Part shown: in pieces, positions 21,063 to 31,884 of the stretch
How positions within the stretch are numbered: the stretch's first letter is position 1
Layout of the letters: each line of letters opens with the position of its first letter
From: Eucommia ulmoides
Taxonomy: Eukaryota > Streptophyta > Magnoliopsida > Garryales > Eucommiaceae
DNA: 64,000 nucleotides
Assembly: GCA_016647705.1 (NCBI GenBank)
Contig: CM028338.1
Coordinates: forward strand, 20,481,577 to 20,545,576
Reading direction: 5' to 3'
Position numbers and translations under genes: made by a program
Notes under the pieces: model-generated
What the model saw: only the letters and a program-made list of their open reading frames with translations
Databases searched by the model: none
Told to the model about the DNA's origin: nothing

Positions 21063-22222
21063 TTGTTGGCTCAATGAGCTACCCAAGAGGGGGGTGAATT
21101 TGGTAGTTATAAAAATTTAAACAATTAAATCTTTTAACACTTAATAATCAAATAATCAATTTTTCCAAAATCAATTATTATCTTCGTTACACAGCAGATA
21201 CGTGTTTATATTCTAAGTGCACACAAACAAAATATGATAAAAATAATAACAATGCAGCATACCAAGATATATCCTAGTTCGACAAGTTAGCTTTGCGTAA
21301 TCTAGTTCCCCGAGTTCCACGGAGATTCGCAACCACTAAACTACTTGATCCCTTTACCATGTAGGAACCAAACCTTTATAACGATTCTTTTACCAGGCTC
21401 AGAATCAATATTTACAATTTTTCTTTTCCTAGGCTAAGACCTTATCTTTTCAACCAGCTAAAGACTAACCTAATTCTATTACAAGAAGAATCAAAATCTC
21501 ACCATACTCACAAGTATCCTTTTCCCAGATTAGGATGAAACCTTTACAAATCACTCAAACTAATTCAATTTAGGAAGAATCAGAACCTAGTTCTTTTCAA
21601 GGGAAACGAATAACCTAACCTTTTTATACTTAGGACAAAGATCAAATCTTAATATTTTTTACAGGAAAAAAGATAGAAACCTAGTACCCTGACTAGACAT
21701 CGGCCCAACTATGTCTAATCCGCTCAAACTCACAAATACACAAATATGAGTTCCTTCCCACAAGGAACTTCTACCACCTCAATATAGATAAACTCAATTA
21801 ATGTCCTGAAATTTAAAACGTAATAGATACAATGTAAGGCAAATTAATATTTGATTAATAAATAAGTGTGAGTAACACAAATTATAGCACGTAATCAGAT
21901 TATCACACAAAATTGTTTTAAAAAGATTTTTCAGGTTTTTAGACATGAAAAAAATGATTTTCTAACGATCTTAACACCAAGAAATTAATAGTAATATCAA
22001 ATCAATATGAAGAACAATAACATGGAAGATCTCACCGGGATAACACCAAAGATTGAAAATAGAATCGCAAGATAGAACCAATTAGTGACGCTAAGTCAAT
22101 CGGCGCTTTAGATCAAGAACTTAACATAATATCTCTCTTGAATAATCTCAGCAGAATAATAACTCTTTAAAAAAAGTGGGAACTGATGTTCTTGATGTAT
22201 TGAACCTTAATCCCGCAGGTCT

Positions 22223-22230
22223 AATATATA
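22223..22230 (-). promoter_or_regulatory. TATA-like box of B 5' LTR
   Basis: On the - strand, GATCTATATATTAGACC. It is the positional equivalent of the TATATAA at 11144-11150 and lies downstream of the motif array. Confidence 0.5.
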
Positions 22231-22577
22231 GATCAATATCAAGCCCTCCAACGGCTACTTTAAAAAAAATATGCCTCTAAAAGGCAATCTTAGACCTCAT
22301 ATAATAATACCTTTCAATTTTGGGATATTTCGATTAAAAATAAATTTCAAAACTCTCAAATAAGTCCAAAAACTATTTCTCAATTATCAATCACGAAGAT
22401 AGAAAGTATTTAACTATTCAAATTGAGAGAATCATTAACTATATGAACCAAATCAGTATGAATTCAAAATATGTAGACCATATCATCAACAAGATTAGAT
22501 CCCCCATATTTCTCTCTTGGAATCATCGAAAACAACTAGTTTTTTACTAGAAGACCAAGATCTTCGAAATCTCAACC

Positions 22578-23015
22578 GAAATAGTCGGTCGACCGATCCA
22601 AGCCTGTCGGTTGACCTATTGATTTAGCCTAGAAACTAGGCCAAACAGATCATCCAGTCGGTTAACCAATCCTATTTCGTTTGGTTGACTGATTGGCTCA
22701 GAGAATTTTTCTTACCAAACTCCAGTATAGTCGGTTGACCAATTGAGTCCCAATCGGTTGATCGATTGGTTTAGAGACTTCTACTTTTAAACCCTTAAGC
22801 CCATCGGTTGACTGATCGCCTTTGGTCGGTTGACCGATTAGTTCAGGGTCTTCATATTTTGCTCCGAAAACCTCACTATTTCAATCGGTTGACTAATCCT
22901 TCTTGATCAGTTGATCGATTGATGCTGGTTGGTCGATTCCTTCACCAATTTCTACTCTAAAACCCACTGTTTGATTTAGTTAATTGATTTCTTTTCTCAG
23001 TTGACTGAATTGACC
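22578..23015 (-). promoter_or_regulatory. TCGGTTGACCGAT motif array in B 5' LTR
   Basis: About ten degenerate copies (for example GTCGGTCGACCGATCC, TCGGTTGACCAATTG, TCGGTTGACCGATTAG) occur with spacers such as CTCAGAGAATTTTTC (22698-22712) and TTTAGAGACTTC. It matches the array in the other LTR of B with independent point changes. Confidence 0.65.
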
Positions 23016-23411
23016 TTTAACTTCAATTATAAATACTTTAATCATGATTTTGTTTTAGGTCAATTTTTCATTTTAATTTCACATAAGGAGCACGCATTTA
23101 ATCAATAATTAGGATCCTAAAATCCATCATATCAACACACAAAAACATAACTCATTTAATAGTGTCGTGTGTGATCCTAATTCGGGTTGTATTAAGAGTA
23201 TAAGAGTATTGAGTTATTTTCACCTAATTTTTTCAAGGTTTTCAACACTCTTTATTTCTTTATTGTATCTATCTTTACACCCTTGATGTTTTCTTCATGA
23301 TATCTTCAACATAATCAATAAATGGAACTCTTTTTTGAAATACTCAATAAACACAGTAGTTCCACAAAAAATATCAACCTTTAATTATTCATCAAAACCT
23401 AGGGATCAACA

Positions 23412-24060
23412 TGGTGTTGTGGGAAGAAAGAACATAACACTTCAAGAAATGGCCAGGACTATTTTGAATGAGATTTGACTTCCCAAATATTTCTGGGCCG
23501 AAGCGGTAAGTATTATGTGTCATGTTATTAATAGAGTCTCTATCTGAAGAGATTTTAATAAAATCTCTTATGAGATTTGGAATGAAAAAATTCCAAATAT
23601 ATCATATTTTAAATATTTTGAGTGTAAATGTTTTATTTTAAATGATAAGGATAATTAGGGCAAGTTTGATGCCAAATCTGATTATGGTATCTTTCTTGTG
23701 TAAGCTTCAGATAGTAAAGTGTATAGAATTTATGATAAACGTACATTGTTTGTGGAAGAGTCTATACATATTGTATTTGGGGAATCTGATCTACTTGTGT
23801 TGAGAAATGATTTGGATGATGATGACGCACGTACAATGGCTAAGCAAAACAACCAAGGAATTGGGATAGGAAAAGATCTACCAAATCCAAAGAATGAGGA
23901 GCAAAAATGTGAAGAGATGACTTTACGACGAGCTATAAAGATAGTTCTGAGACATTCGGTAAAAGAAATTATTGGTAATTTCAGAAAAGGTGTAAATACA
24001 TGATCCTTTCTTAAGAATATAATTATTCTTACTTTCATATCTCAAATTGAACCTAAGAAT
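23412..24060 (+). pseudogene. SIRE A integrase, 3' part after element B
   Basis: The integrase of A resumes: GVVGRKNITLQEMARTILNEI, then KYFWAEAVS, CHVINR and the tail SDYGIFLV..KVYRIYDKRTLFVEESIHIVF. The third catalytic residue, the Glu expected in GVVERKN, is Gly (GGA, 23422-23424). Together with the Ala at 9879-9881 two of the three catalytic acids are gone. An open stretch 23719-24003 covers the tail and the N-rich variable linker. Stops occur at 23477, 23546 and other sites. Confidence 0.85.
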
Positions 24061-24727
24061 GTAAACGAGATTTTAATTGATGAATCTTGGACCTCTGCGA
24101 TGTAAGAGGTGTTGGTTCAATTTTAGCGAATGAAAGTTTGGTCTCTAGTTCCTAGACCTGACTTTCATCCTGTTATTGTTACTAAATGGGTTTATTGTAA
24201 TAAAAAAGATGAAGCATAAATGGTAATTAGAAACAAAGATTAGTAGCACATGGTTATAATCAAGAAAAAAAAAAGCTTATGATGAGACATATGCACCTGT
24301 GGCTAAATTCGAAGCTATTAGAATGTTATTGACATTTGCGTGTTCTCAAAATTTTAAATTATTTCTATGGGTGTCAAAAATGGCTTTCTAACTTAGAAAG
24401 TTTATGTCGAACAATCCCTGGGGTTTGAAAATGATAAATTACCCAATCATGTGTTTAAGCTTCGGAAGACTTATGGACTCAAACAAGCTTCTCGGGCTTG
24501 GTATGAGAGACTTAGCCGATATTTAACCAAGAATGGTTTTCAACGGGGTCTTCGTGATATAACTTGTTCATTAAGAAAGATGAATCTAATATCCTATTAG
24601 TACAAATATATGTGGATTATATTATATTCGGATCTATTAATGAGGATTTTTGTCAAAAGTTTGTCAAAATTAAGCAGGTAAATTCTGAAATGAGCATAAT
24701 GGGAGAATTAGCCTTCTATCTTGGGTA
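24061..24727 (+). pseudogene. SIRE A reverse transcriptase, first (decayed) copy of palm
   Basis: It reads VNEILIDESWTSAM, KVWSLVPRPDFHPVIVTKWVYCNKKDEA-stop-MVIRNK, and then the palm. Stops and frameshifts break it throughout (GYNQEKKKSL, a missing segment around FLN..AEEVYVEQ). The catalytic box expected as YVDD reads YVDY (24609-24620), so the third catalytic Asp is lost. It ends in GELAFYLG at 24727, where a second copy of the same domain begins without a gap. Confidence 0.85.
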
Positions 24728-25244
24728 AAGAAAGATTAGTACCACAGGGCTATAATCAAGAAGAGGTAATTGATTATGATAAGACTTATGCGCCTGTGGC
24801 TAGATTAGAGGCTATTAGAATATTATTTGCATTTGCATGTTCACGAAATTTTAAATTATATCAAATGGATATAAAGAGTGCATTCTTGAATGACTTTCTA
24901 GCAGAAGAAGTTTATGTCGAACAACCCCCGGGATTTGAGAGTGATAAACTTCCTGATCATGTGTTTAAACTTCGAAAGACTTTGTATGGACTCAAACAAG
25001 CTCCGAGAGTTTGGTGTGAGAGACTTAGTCGCTATTTGATCGAAAATGGTTTTTGACGGGGTCTTACTGATATAACATTATTTATCAAACAAACTAATTC
25101 TGATATCCTATTAGTACAGATTTATGTTGATGATAATATTTTTGGATCTATTAATAAGGATTTTTTCCAAGAATTTGCCAAGATAATGTAGGTCGAATTT
25201 AAAATGAGTATGATGGGGGAGTTGACCTTCTTTCTTGGGTTGCA
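24728..25244 (+). pseudogene. SIRE A reverse transcriptase, second (well kept) copy of palm
   Basis: The RT restarts at ERLVPQGYNQEEVIDYDKTYAPVARLEAIRILFAFACS, then YQMDIKSAFLNDFLAEEVYVEQPPGFES, LRKTLYGLKQAP and RLSRYLIENGF. The catalytic YVDD is intact at 25123-25134 (IYVDDNIFGS). It ends MMGELTFFLGLQIKQTKE. Only two or three stops interrupt it. It corresponds segment by segment to 24234-24727, so the element has two tandem RT palms of about 0.5 kb. Confidence 0.88.
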
Positions 25245-25603
25245 AATCAAGCAGACCAAAGAAAGTATTTTTATTAATCAATCCAAGTACACGAAAAAGT
25301 TGTTGAAAAAGTATGGCTTGGATGGTGCTAAAGAGTATAAAACTCCCATGGCAATAATTACAAAAATAGACAAAGACGATACGGGCAAAAATGTAAATGA
25401 GAAAATGTATCGATGTATGATTGGTAGCTTATTGTATTTTACTGCTAATAGACCTGACATAATGTTTGGTATATGCTTGCGCGCTAGATTTCAATCTTAT
25501 CCAAAAGAATCACATCTAACAGCTGTCAAGTGAATCTTTTGATATTTAAAAGGGACAAGTGATCTAAGATTATGGTATCCTAGGGGGAGTGACTTTAAAC
25601 GGA
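25245..25603 (+). pseudogene. SIRE A RT connection and start of RNase H
   Basis: A continuous frame from 25204 to 25533 encodes SIFINQSKYTKKLLKKYGLDGAKEYKTPM, then IGSLLYFTANRPDIMFGICLRARFQSYPKESHL. After a stop it reads YLKGTSDLRLWYPRGSDFK, where the first MITE interrupts it. It is homologous to 13150-13563 of element B. Confidence 0.85.
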
Positions 25604-25606
25604 TTA

Positions 25607-26217
25607 GGTGGCATTTGGTTAGTGTTCCCACTTTTCTGAACCCAACTGGAATGGGTTGGGTTGAGTTGAATTGGGTTGGGTTGAGAATTTTGGAAACAAA
25701 ATTGCGTTTGGTAACTATAATTTTTGTTTTGTGCTGAGAACAGAATGTGTTTGGTAACGATTTTATTCTAAAACTAATTTGTTTTTAAATTTTTTTTTTT
25801 GTGTTTGGCGGCGGCCGGACGGCAGCTGCGCGCGACCGGACGGCGGCAGTGGCGGTGTCAGATGGTGGCCGGAAGCTGGCGACGACGGTGGTAGCCTACC
25901 AGCAGCGGCGGATGGACGACGACGCATGGTGTCCGGCGACGGTCGCTGGACGGAAACCGACGGTGACCAGTGGCGGTGGACAGCGGCGGGTGGTCGTTGA
26001 ACGGTGGCCGGAGTTGAGAACTTTGGGTTGAGTTTTTTGGGCACAAAAAAAATTAAGTTTTTTTTGTTTCTCATTTCCTTAATATTTTGAGAATCAATTT
26101 CTATTTTTTGAGTTGGGTTGGGTTGAGTTTTGAATTTGCCAAACGCGTTCCCAAAAATTAAACTCAGAATTTTTGGGTTGGGTTTGGTTTGGTTGGGAAC
26201 ACTAACCAAATGGGGCC
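25607..26217 (+). mobile_element. Tourist-like (PIF/Harbinger) MITE with GC-rich insert, TSD TTA
   Basis: A 611-bp element splits the RNase H of A. Its ends are inverted repeats of about 24 bp: left GGTGGCATTTGGTTAGTG, right complement GGCCCCATTTGGTTAGTG, both continuing TTCCCA. It is flanked by TTA on both sides (25604-25606 and 26218-26220), the target site preferred by PIF/Harbinger. Subterminal GGGTTGGGTTGAG repeats occur at both ends in opposite orientation. The centre (25800-26030) is GC-rich and unlike the flanks. The 148-codon - strand open frame across it has no domain I recognise. No transposase. Confidence 0.85.
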
Positions 26218-26710
26218 TTAGTTACTCCAATGCTAATTTTGATGGAGACTAATTTGAGAGTAAAAGCACAAGCTGTTCATGTCACTTTTTAGGAGATGCC
26301 TTAATTTCTTGGTCTAGTAAGAAATATAATTCAATTGCCTTATCTACAAATGAGGTAGAATATTAGTAGCTGGTAATTGTTGTGCTCAAATTCTATATAT
26401 TAAGTAACAATTATATGATTTTGGGATATGTATGGAGGAAGTCCCTTTCTACTGTGATAATAAAAATGTTATTTGCTGAAGTAAGAATTCAACACAGTGC
26501 TCACGAACTAAGCACATAAAGATTCAACATCATTTTATTCGTATCACATTTAGAAAAAGAATGTATCTATTGAATATGTTGATGCCTCTAATTAGCTTGC
26601 TGGCATTTTTACTAAACCTCTAGCGGAAGATCAATTTGTGAAAATTATTTGAGGTTTAGGTATAGCTAGACATAATGATATATGCCTAGAGTAATATTTT
26701 AATCATTCGC
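26218..26710 (+). pseudogene. SIRE A RNase H, 3' part
   Basis: After the MITE the reading continues with SYSNANFDGD, GDALISWSSKKYNSIAL, STNEVEY and then, in shifting frames, TKHIKIQHHFIR and LAGIFTKPLAEDQFVKI, ending in ARHNDICLE. Many stops occur. FTKPLA is the usual Copia RNase H terminus. Nothing env-like follows in the 260 bp before the 3' LTR. Confidence 0.8.
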
Positions 26711-26966
26711 CCCCGCTTATTGAGATGACAAAGGGGGAGAAGTTGATATTTAGGGCATTTGTTTACCTAAGAATTGCATTTATAAAAGGGAGAAATCTTT
26801 TGTCTTTTACAATTATATTGGGGAAGAAATTTAAATTTTTGTATGTTTTGACTAATGGTGCTTCAATAAGTTTAAAATACATATTCTCAGGTTTAGGGGG
26901 AGCGTGGTTATATTATATTTGTCAGAAAACATCAAAATTAATTATCATCATAAAAAAATGAGAGAT
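26711..26966 (+). other. A 3' untranslated region and polypurine tract
   Basis: Landmarks are GACAAAGGGGGAGAAG (26727-26742), GGTTTAGGGGGAGCGTGG (about 26891-26908) and AAAAAAATGAGAGAT ending at the LTR edge, which serves as PPT. Element B has the same GGGGAG..GCGTGG wording in its 3' region. A small open frame (26725-26961) has no recognisable domain. Confidence 0.6.
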
Positions 26967-28642
26967 TGTTGAATTCAATATTTTGATGGATAATTAAGTG
27001 TTGATATTTTTATTGGACTAATGTTTTTTACTGAGTGATTTTAGATTTATAGTTCCATATTATTTGACTAAGAAGAGGAATTATCAAAAAGAAATCGTAG
27101 AAGAAAATGTAAGGGGTGCAAAATAGAAATAATGAAGATGTGAAGAGTTTTGAAGACATTCAAAACAACTAAGTGAAAACAACTCTTTACTCATATATTT
27201 TTACTGCAACACGAATTAGAATCTTTCACGACACTTTAAAATGAGTGAATCTTATGTGTGTTGTGATTAATTTAGGGGTCTAAAGTGAGTTTCATAATAT
27301 GCTAAGTATGTGAAATGGTTTTGGTTAAGGACCTCATTGAAAAATTGGTTTTAATACCTAAAAGGATAAGTTTTCAGATTAATTCGGTTAACCGACAAAA
27401 AGGGTCGATCGACTAACCAAAACAGTGTGTTTTGGAAGTGGAATGGGTGACCTACTGGTCTATTTGGTCAACTGGCAAGATGGATAGGTTAACTGATGAA
27501 AACAATAGCCAAAATTGAAAGAAGTAAGGACCATCTAGTCTAATTGGTCAACCAACTAAACTAGCACAATGGTCAATAAAGTGACCATTGTGAGTGGTCG
27601 ATCAACTGATGGCAGGGTGCCGATTGACTGACTGGTTTAGTCAAAATGTTGACTAATCTGCTTCTTCTCAATCTAATTCGGTTTTGATAATTCCTATGGA
27701 GGCTTTTAAGGGAATTTGAAATATTTTTGTTATATATCATGAAATATGTGATTATTATTTAATTGGTCTATTCAATTAAATATTCTTTTAATTAAAGTGA
27801 TTAAACACTTCTTCTTTCTATGGATTTTGATATAAAAAAAATTTAAGGACCAAAATGAGTTTTTCTAAGAATATTTTTAACTGAAAAAGAACTATTTTGA
27901 ATATATATGATATATGGGGTCTTGAGATGTCATTTTTAGTCATGATATTTGAAAACTAGCCGTTGAAGATATAGTTTTAAGTGTACTAATAGAGACCTAC
28001 GGGATTGCGATTGAACACATCAAGAACATCAATCTTCTATCATTCTAAGAGAGATTTTATTGCTAAGATTTATAAGTGAGATTACACTCAAAGTTCTTTA
28101 TCTAAGGAGCTCATTGTTGTGTCACCGGTTTGTGTTATTTATTACTAAATCATTATTACTTTCGGGGAATCCCAGTGAGATCCTTCCAAGCTTTTTTTTA
28201 TTGCTTTCTTAGATTATTATTTATTTATTGCTTGGTTAAGGTGTTTCAGAAAAATTGTTTTTTGAACTTAATTCTTGAAAATCTTTTAAATGATTTTTGT
28301 TGTAAAATCTGATTACGTGTTACTTATGTGTTAACTATTTTTTAAAATCAAATTTGTTTGCCTCCTATTGTATCTATCACGTAGTATTATTCGATACATT
28401 AATTAAGTATATCTGCATTAAGGTGGTATAAACTCTTTTTTGGGAAGAAACTTGTTATTTTTTATGTATTTGAGAGTTTGAGCGGATTTAACATGTTTCT
28501 GTCAGTGTCTAATCAGAGTAGCTAGTGTTTTGATTTTTTTCATGTGAAAAAGATTAAGGTTTGATCTTTGGCCTGCAAAAATATTAGATTAGTCTTTTCC
28601 TTTGAAAATATTAGGTTTTAATTCTTCTTGTAATAAAATTAA

Positions 28643-29255
28643 CGACATGTTTGGTTGGACAAAATCAGGGCGTAATGGAATCGCCACTCCACCCTCAATT
28701 CCCATTCCATTGTTTGGTTCTCCAATTGAATCACTTTTGTGATTCCATTGGAATGAAAACCAAGGGAATGGAATTCTATTTGAAATGGACTGGAATCAAG
28801 TCCAAGCAAATGAAATCAAAACTAAACTTACAAAAAAGCTCATCGTTGATCCAGTCCAATCCAGAAATTAGAGAACAAAAACAGAAAATTGAGGACAGAA
28901 ACATAAATTAGAGAACAAAAAATTGAGAACGGAAATTGAAAATTGAGAACAAAAATAGAAATTAGAAAACAAAAACTAAAAATTGAGAACATAAACAGAA
29001 ATTAAAGAACATAAACTGAAAATTAAATGGAATCGTGAAATACAATAAAATAAGAGAAATAATAAAATTTTATTATAAGGGCATAAAGGGAATTTTATTA
29101 TATTTCACTATTCCATTCCTTCACTTATTTCATACCAACCAAACAAGTGAATGAAATAGTAATTACATTAACAATTCCATTCCATTCTTATCTCATTTCA
29201 TTACTTCTTCCATTCCATTCTATCATCATTCTATTCCGTCCAACCAAACGAGCTG
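28643..29255 (+). mobile_element. Tourist-like (PIF/Harbinger) MITE with internal minisatellite, TSD TAA
   Basis: A 613-bp insert is absent from the 5' LTR at the matching place (near 7138). It is flanked by TAA on both sides (28640-28642 and 29256-29258). Its ends are inverted repeats: CGACATGTTTGGTTGGAC at left, complement of the right end CAGCTCGTTTGGTTGGAC. Subterminal ATTCCATT-type wording is repeated in both orientations. Between about 28865 and 29025 there is an array of GAGAACAAAAAC-A-GAAATT units, about 20-28 bp long. No coding capacity. Confidence 0.85.
28865..29025 (+). repeat. AGAGAACAAAAAC-type minisatellite in MITE
   Basis: About seven degenerate units of (G)AGAACAAAAACAGAAAATT in tandem. 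The array is purine-rich and confined to the centre of the MITE. Confidence 0.7.
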
Positions 29256-29685
29256 TAAGAGTGATTGTAAAGGTTATTCTTCAGCCTGCGAAAAAGATAA
29301 GTGTAATAGTAGTAGGTTGATTCTTTGTCTGTAAAAGAATCAGGTGCGTAAAGGTTGATTCTAAGCCTGTGAAAAGAATCGAGATTGTAAGGATTTGGCT
29401 CCTACATGTGAAAGAAATCAGGGGTTTAGTGGATTGCGAATCTCCGTGGAGCTCAGAGGAGTGGACGTAGGTAAGACTGGTATGTCGAACCAAGATAAAT
29501 CTTTGTATACTGCATTGTTTATTCTTTTCTGATTGATTGGGTGTGAATTTAGATTAAAGGCATTTCTTCTGCTAATCAAGATAATAATCAATTTAAGATA
29601 ATTGAGATTTTGCGTTTAAGTATTTAATTGTTTAAATGTTTAACTATCCAAATTACCTCCTTTTGGGTAGCTTTTTGGGCCAACA

Positions 29686-30042
29686 CAAACAAATAATAAT
29701 AAATTAAGATTAATTTTATATTTTTTGCAAGTAAACATATTCTAATATAATTAATTTATATCGTATCTAATTTTTTTTGGTGGAAATATTTTTTGAATCT
29801 CAATAATTTTTTTAAGTATTTTAAAATGTGGACCAGGAAAATGAATCATATATTTGTGCTTTAATTAAAAAATAAACTAATTAATTAAAACAAAAAAGAG
29901 AGAAAATTGAGTGGGGCAACTCATTATTTGATATAAAAAAATTAAAAATTAAAAAATTATGTAAGAATTCACCAAAAGGCTTGAAAGAGATATTCTCCAA
30001 CCTAATTAAGACATTCTATTTCTTTCCACTTTTAAGTATTAG

Positions 30043-30110
<68 letters not shown>

Positions 30111-30976
30111 AATTTTATTGTAGAACGTTACAATGTTTAATTGATTTTTTTTTAAAAAAAGATTTTCTTAGTTAGTACAAGTTTTTAACTATTTTTTTAA
30201 TGACCTTTCTTATCAAAAATTACTAAGTGTATTTTGGGTTTATACCATTTACCTCTCTTATCATTTTGTACTATATCATAAACTTTCCCTATCATTTGAG
30301 AAATATCAGTCACCCCCTTTAACTATTTTTTTTTTGTAAAAATACATAAATGCCCTTCTCATTTTAAAAAAAAAATATTTTTTAATCTTTTTTTTTTTCT
30401 CAAAATTCACAGACATCCCTATTTTTAGTTTTATTTATTTTTTTATTCCTTTTCGTTTTTTTTTCCTTTTTTTTCCTTTCTTCACCATCGAGCCTCTTTT
30501 CCCTCTGGCCACCACCTCCACCCAACACAAGCAAATGGTGACAAATGCCAACAACTAACGACGGTGTACAAAAATCTTACGGCAAAACCCTTTGCTCTGA
30601 GTTGTATGCTGGGAGCCCTAGTAGAAGAAAATTAAACTCAATGGATCATTTCTATCGATAAGAAACATAGTCATCTTCTTGATGTCGTTTACGGACACAA
30701 AAATGCTAAAGTAGAAACAAAAACAATTCGGCCAACCTTGTTTTCCAGTCGTGGAGAGGTTTTTTGCCCTTATATGACTTTTTTCATGACGAAGGGTGAA
30801 TAGATCAACATTGTGACAATGAAGAACATAATCTGTTTCTTGGAAATGATGGACAGGTGGTGAATCAATCCAACTATGAGTTTACTTTTGGATTAGACGA
30901 AGCCGGTTATGGATTCCACGAGGCTATCCTAGGTTTACTATACGAGCTTTACGACTTTTCTTCTAACTTATCGTAG
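29686..30976. other. AT-rich spacer with unassigned open fragment
   Basis: AT-rich sequence to about 30480, including (TA)n at 30046-30105 and poly-T/poly-A runs, then more balanced DNA. Wording near 30226-30350 (TTTACCTCTC, TCACCCCCTTT) resembles the edge of a terminal-repeat element but no pair is proven. Between about 30777 and 30975 the + strand holds some 60 codons broken by one stop, including EFTFGLDEAGYGFHEAILG. I do not recognise this. No other gene is seen. Confidence 0.4.
30046..30105. repeat. (TA)n microsatellite
   Basis: About 30 uninterrupted TA units. Confidence 0.95.
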
Positions 30977-30979
30977 AAT

Positions 30980-31400
30980 GATCTGGCTCCCAGATCTTCA
31001 AACCTCCGGCATCCTCGCTGGGGTAACATCCATCATTGGATAGTGATCCGAGTTAGGCGAGTTTCAAAATCGGTCCCGATAGATAAACCACGTGGCCTAG
31101 CTTCTATTGACTCATATTTCTAATCCTACAGGGTTTCGAGGCTTAGATCGGTGTGATGTAATCGCATGATTTCATCCCCTACTGCTAGCCTCCTAATGAT
31201 TTCCACAACTTTGGGTTTTTCATAATATATGCCAATGAAATATGGTGCTCGTGCCTTGGAGAAAGCTTTTAGAAGATAAATGTAAAAATGTACAAAATAG
31301 TAAAGTAAATATAGGAAAGTAAAGATGAAAAATAAATGCAAAAAAAATGCAAGGTATAAAGGAGGAAATATGCAAGAAATAAAGTAGGACTCACACACCC
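30980..31400 (+). repeat. Dispersed repeat, copy 1 (with 32735-33020)
   Basis: The identical block CTTCAAACCTCCGGCATCCTC occurs here and at about 32746. It is followed in both by a degenerate alignment (GGCTTAGATCGGTGTGATG / GGCTTAGATTGGCATGATG; ACTTTGGGTTTTTCAT / ACTTGGGTTTTTTTCAT) and then by ATGTAAAAATGT-type A-rich repeats. The two copies are direct and about 1.75 kb apart, as would be expected of LTRs or repeated leader DNA. I could not define TG...CA ends. Confidence 0.6.
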
Positions 31401-31663
31401 ATATTCATGCTAAATTAAAACTAGAGCTTTATTATCTTTTTTAGAGTAAAACGAAAGTCCATTTTTGTGAAGGAAACTTTCTATGTAAAACTCATTTTCT
31501 TTCTTGTTTGTTTAAGGAAAATTAAGGACAAAACATGAGATTAAAAAATGAAATACATTTTTGATTTTGTCAATATTACCACAACCAAACCAACTTGCTT
31601 AGGTAAGGTTATGTTTTTTGTTTGCTTTTGTTAGTTAAGGAACTAAAATAAAATAAAATAAAA

Positions 31664-31667
<4 letters not shown>

Positions 31668-31713
<46 letters not shown>
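31668..31713. repeat. (TA)n microsatellite
   Basis: About 23 TA units between the two dispersed repeat copies. Confidence 0.95.
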
Positions 31714-31715
<2 letters not shown>

Positions 31716-31884
31716 TCAGTCCTACATATAACTAAGAAGGGGAAAATATTTCTTAAGAAGGCCACACTTATCACGTAAGGAATAGAAGGTCTCCCTCGAT
31801 TCTGCCTTTTAACTGCAAGGGACTTGACATAGATTTATATAGGGCCAGTCTGAAGACTTAACTAACATATATATAGGGTGCCAG

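Larger units (their letters stand above)
9982..23411 (-). mobile_element. SIRE-lineage Copia retrotransposon B, nested in A
   Basis: Element B is inserted antisense into the integrase of A. Its two LTRs (9982-12310 and 21064-23411) are 2329 and 2348 bp. On the - strand the order is 5' LTR, PBS, gag, protease, integrase remnant, RT, RNase H, PPT and 3' LTR. TGGT occurs at both junctions (9978-9981 and 23412-23415), consistent with a 5-bp duplication that has lost one base. B lacks the integrase catalytic core and is itself split in RT by two LTRs (14152-16728 and 16775-18389). Its coding readings are less damaged than those of A, consistent with a younger insertion. Confidence 0.9.
21064..23411 (-). 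repeat. 5' LTR of SIRE element B
   Basis: The 2348-bp LTR runs on the + strand from TGTTGGCTCAATG to GGGATCAACA and matches 9982-12310 throughout. On the - strand it has a motif array at 22578-23015, a TATA-like TATATATT at 22223-22230 about 350 bp later, and then the leader. That places the array in U3. Confidence 0.9.
5475..29685 (+). mobile_element. SIRE-lineage Copia retrotransposon A, with nested insertions
   Basis: Element A has a 5' LTR (5475-7568), a PBS, gag, protease, integrase, RT, RNase H, a PPT and a 3' LTR (26967-29685) in one + strand order. Both LTRs begin TGTTGAAT and end CCAACA. The flanks CAAAT (5470-5474) and CAAAC (29686-29690) match at 4 of 5 bases, consistent with an aged 5-bp target duplication. 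Total length is about 24.2 kb, of which 13.4 kb is element B and about 1.2 kb is two MITEs, leaving roughly 9.6 kb. Roughly 2.1-kb LTRs and the gag wording (KLTHDYK-like, KQVWVPKGTK) fit the SIRE/Maximus lineage. No env-like ORF follows RNase H. Confidence 0.9.
26967..29685 (+). repeat. 3' LTR of SIRE element A, with nested MITE
   Basis: It begins TGTTGAATTCAATATTTTG and ends GGGCCAACA. Without the MITE at 28643-29255 its length is about 2.1 kb, equal to the 5' LTR. It keeps the U3 array (27376-27665) and the U5 wording GCCTGCGAAAAAGATAAG found in the 5' LTR. The right flank CAAAC pairs with CAAAT at 5470-5474. Confidence 0.9.

Noticed and set aside
25763..26209. 148-codon open frame on the - strand across the first MITE
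   Set aside because: It starts in the terminal repeat and crosses the subterminal repeats and GC-rich centre. Proline- and serine-rich text is what that composition gives. It is kept only as a possible capture, not as a gene.
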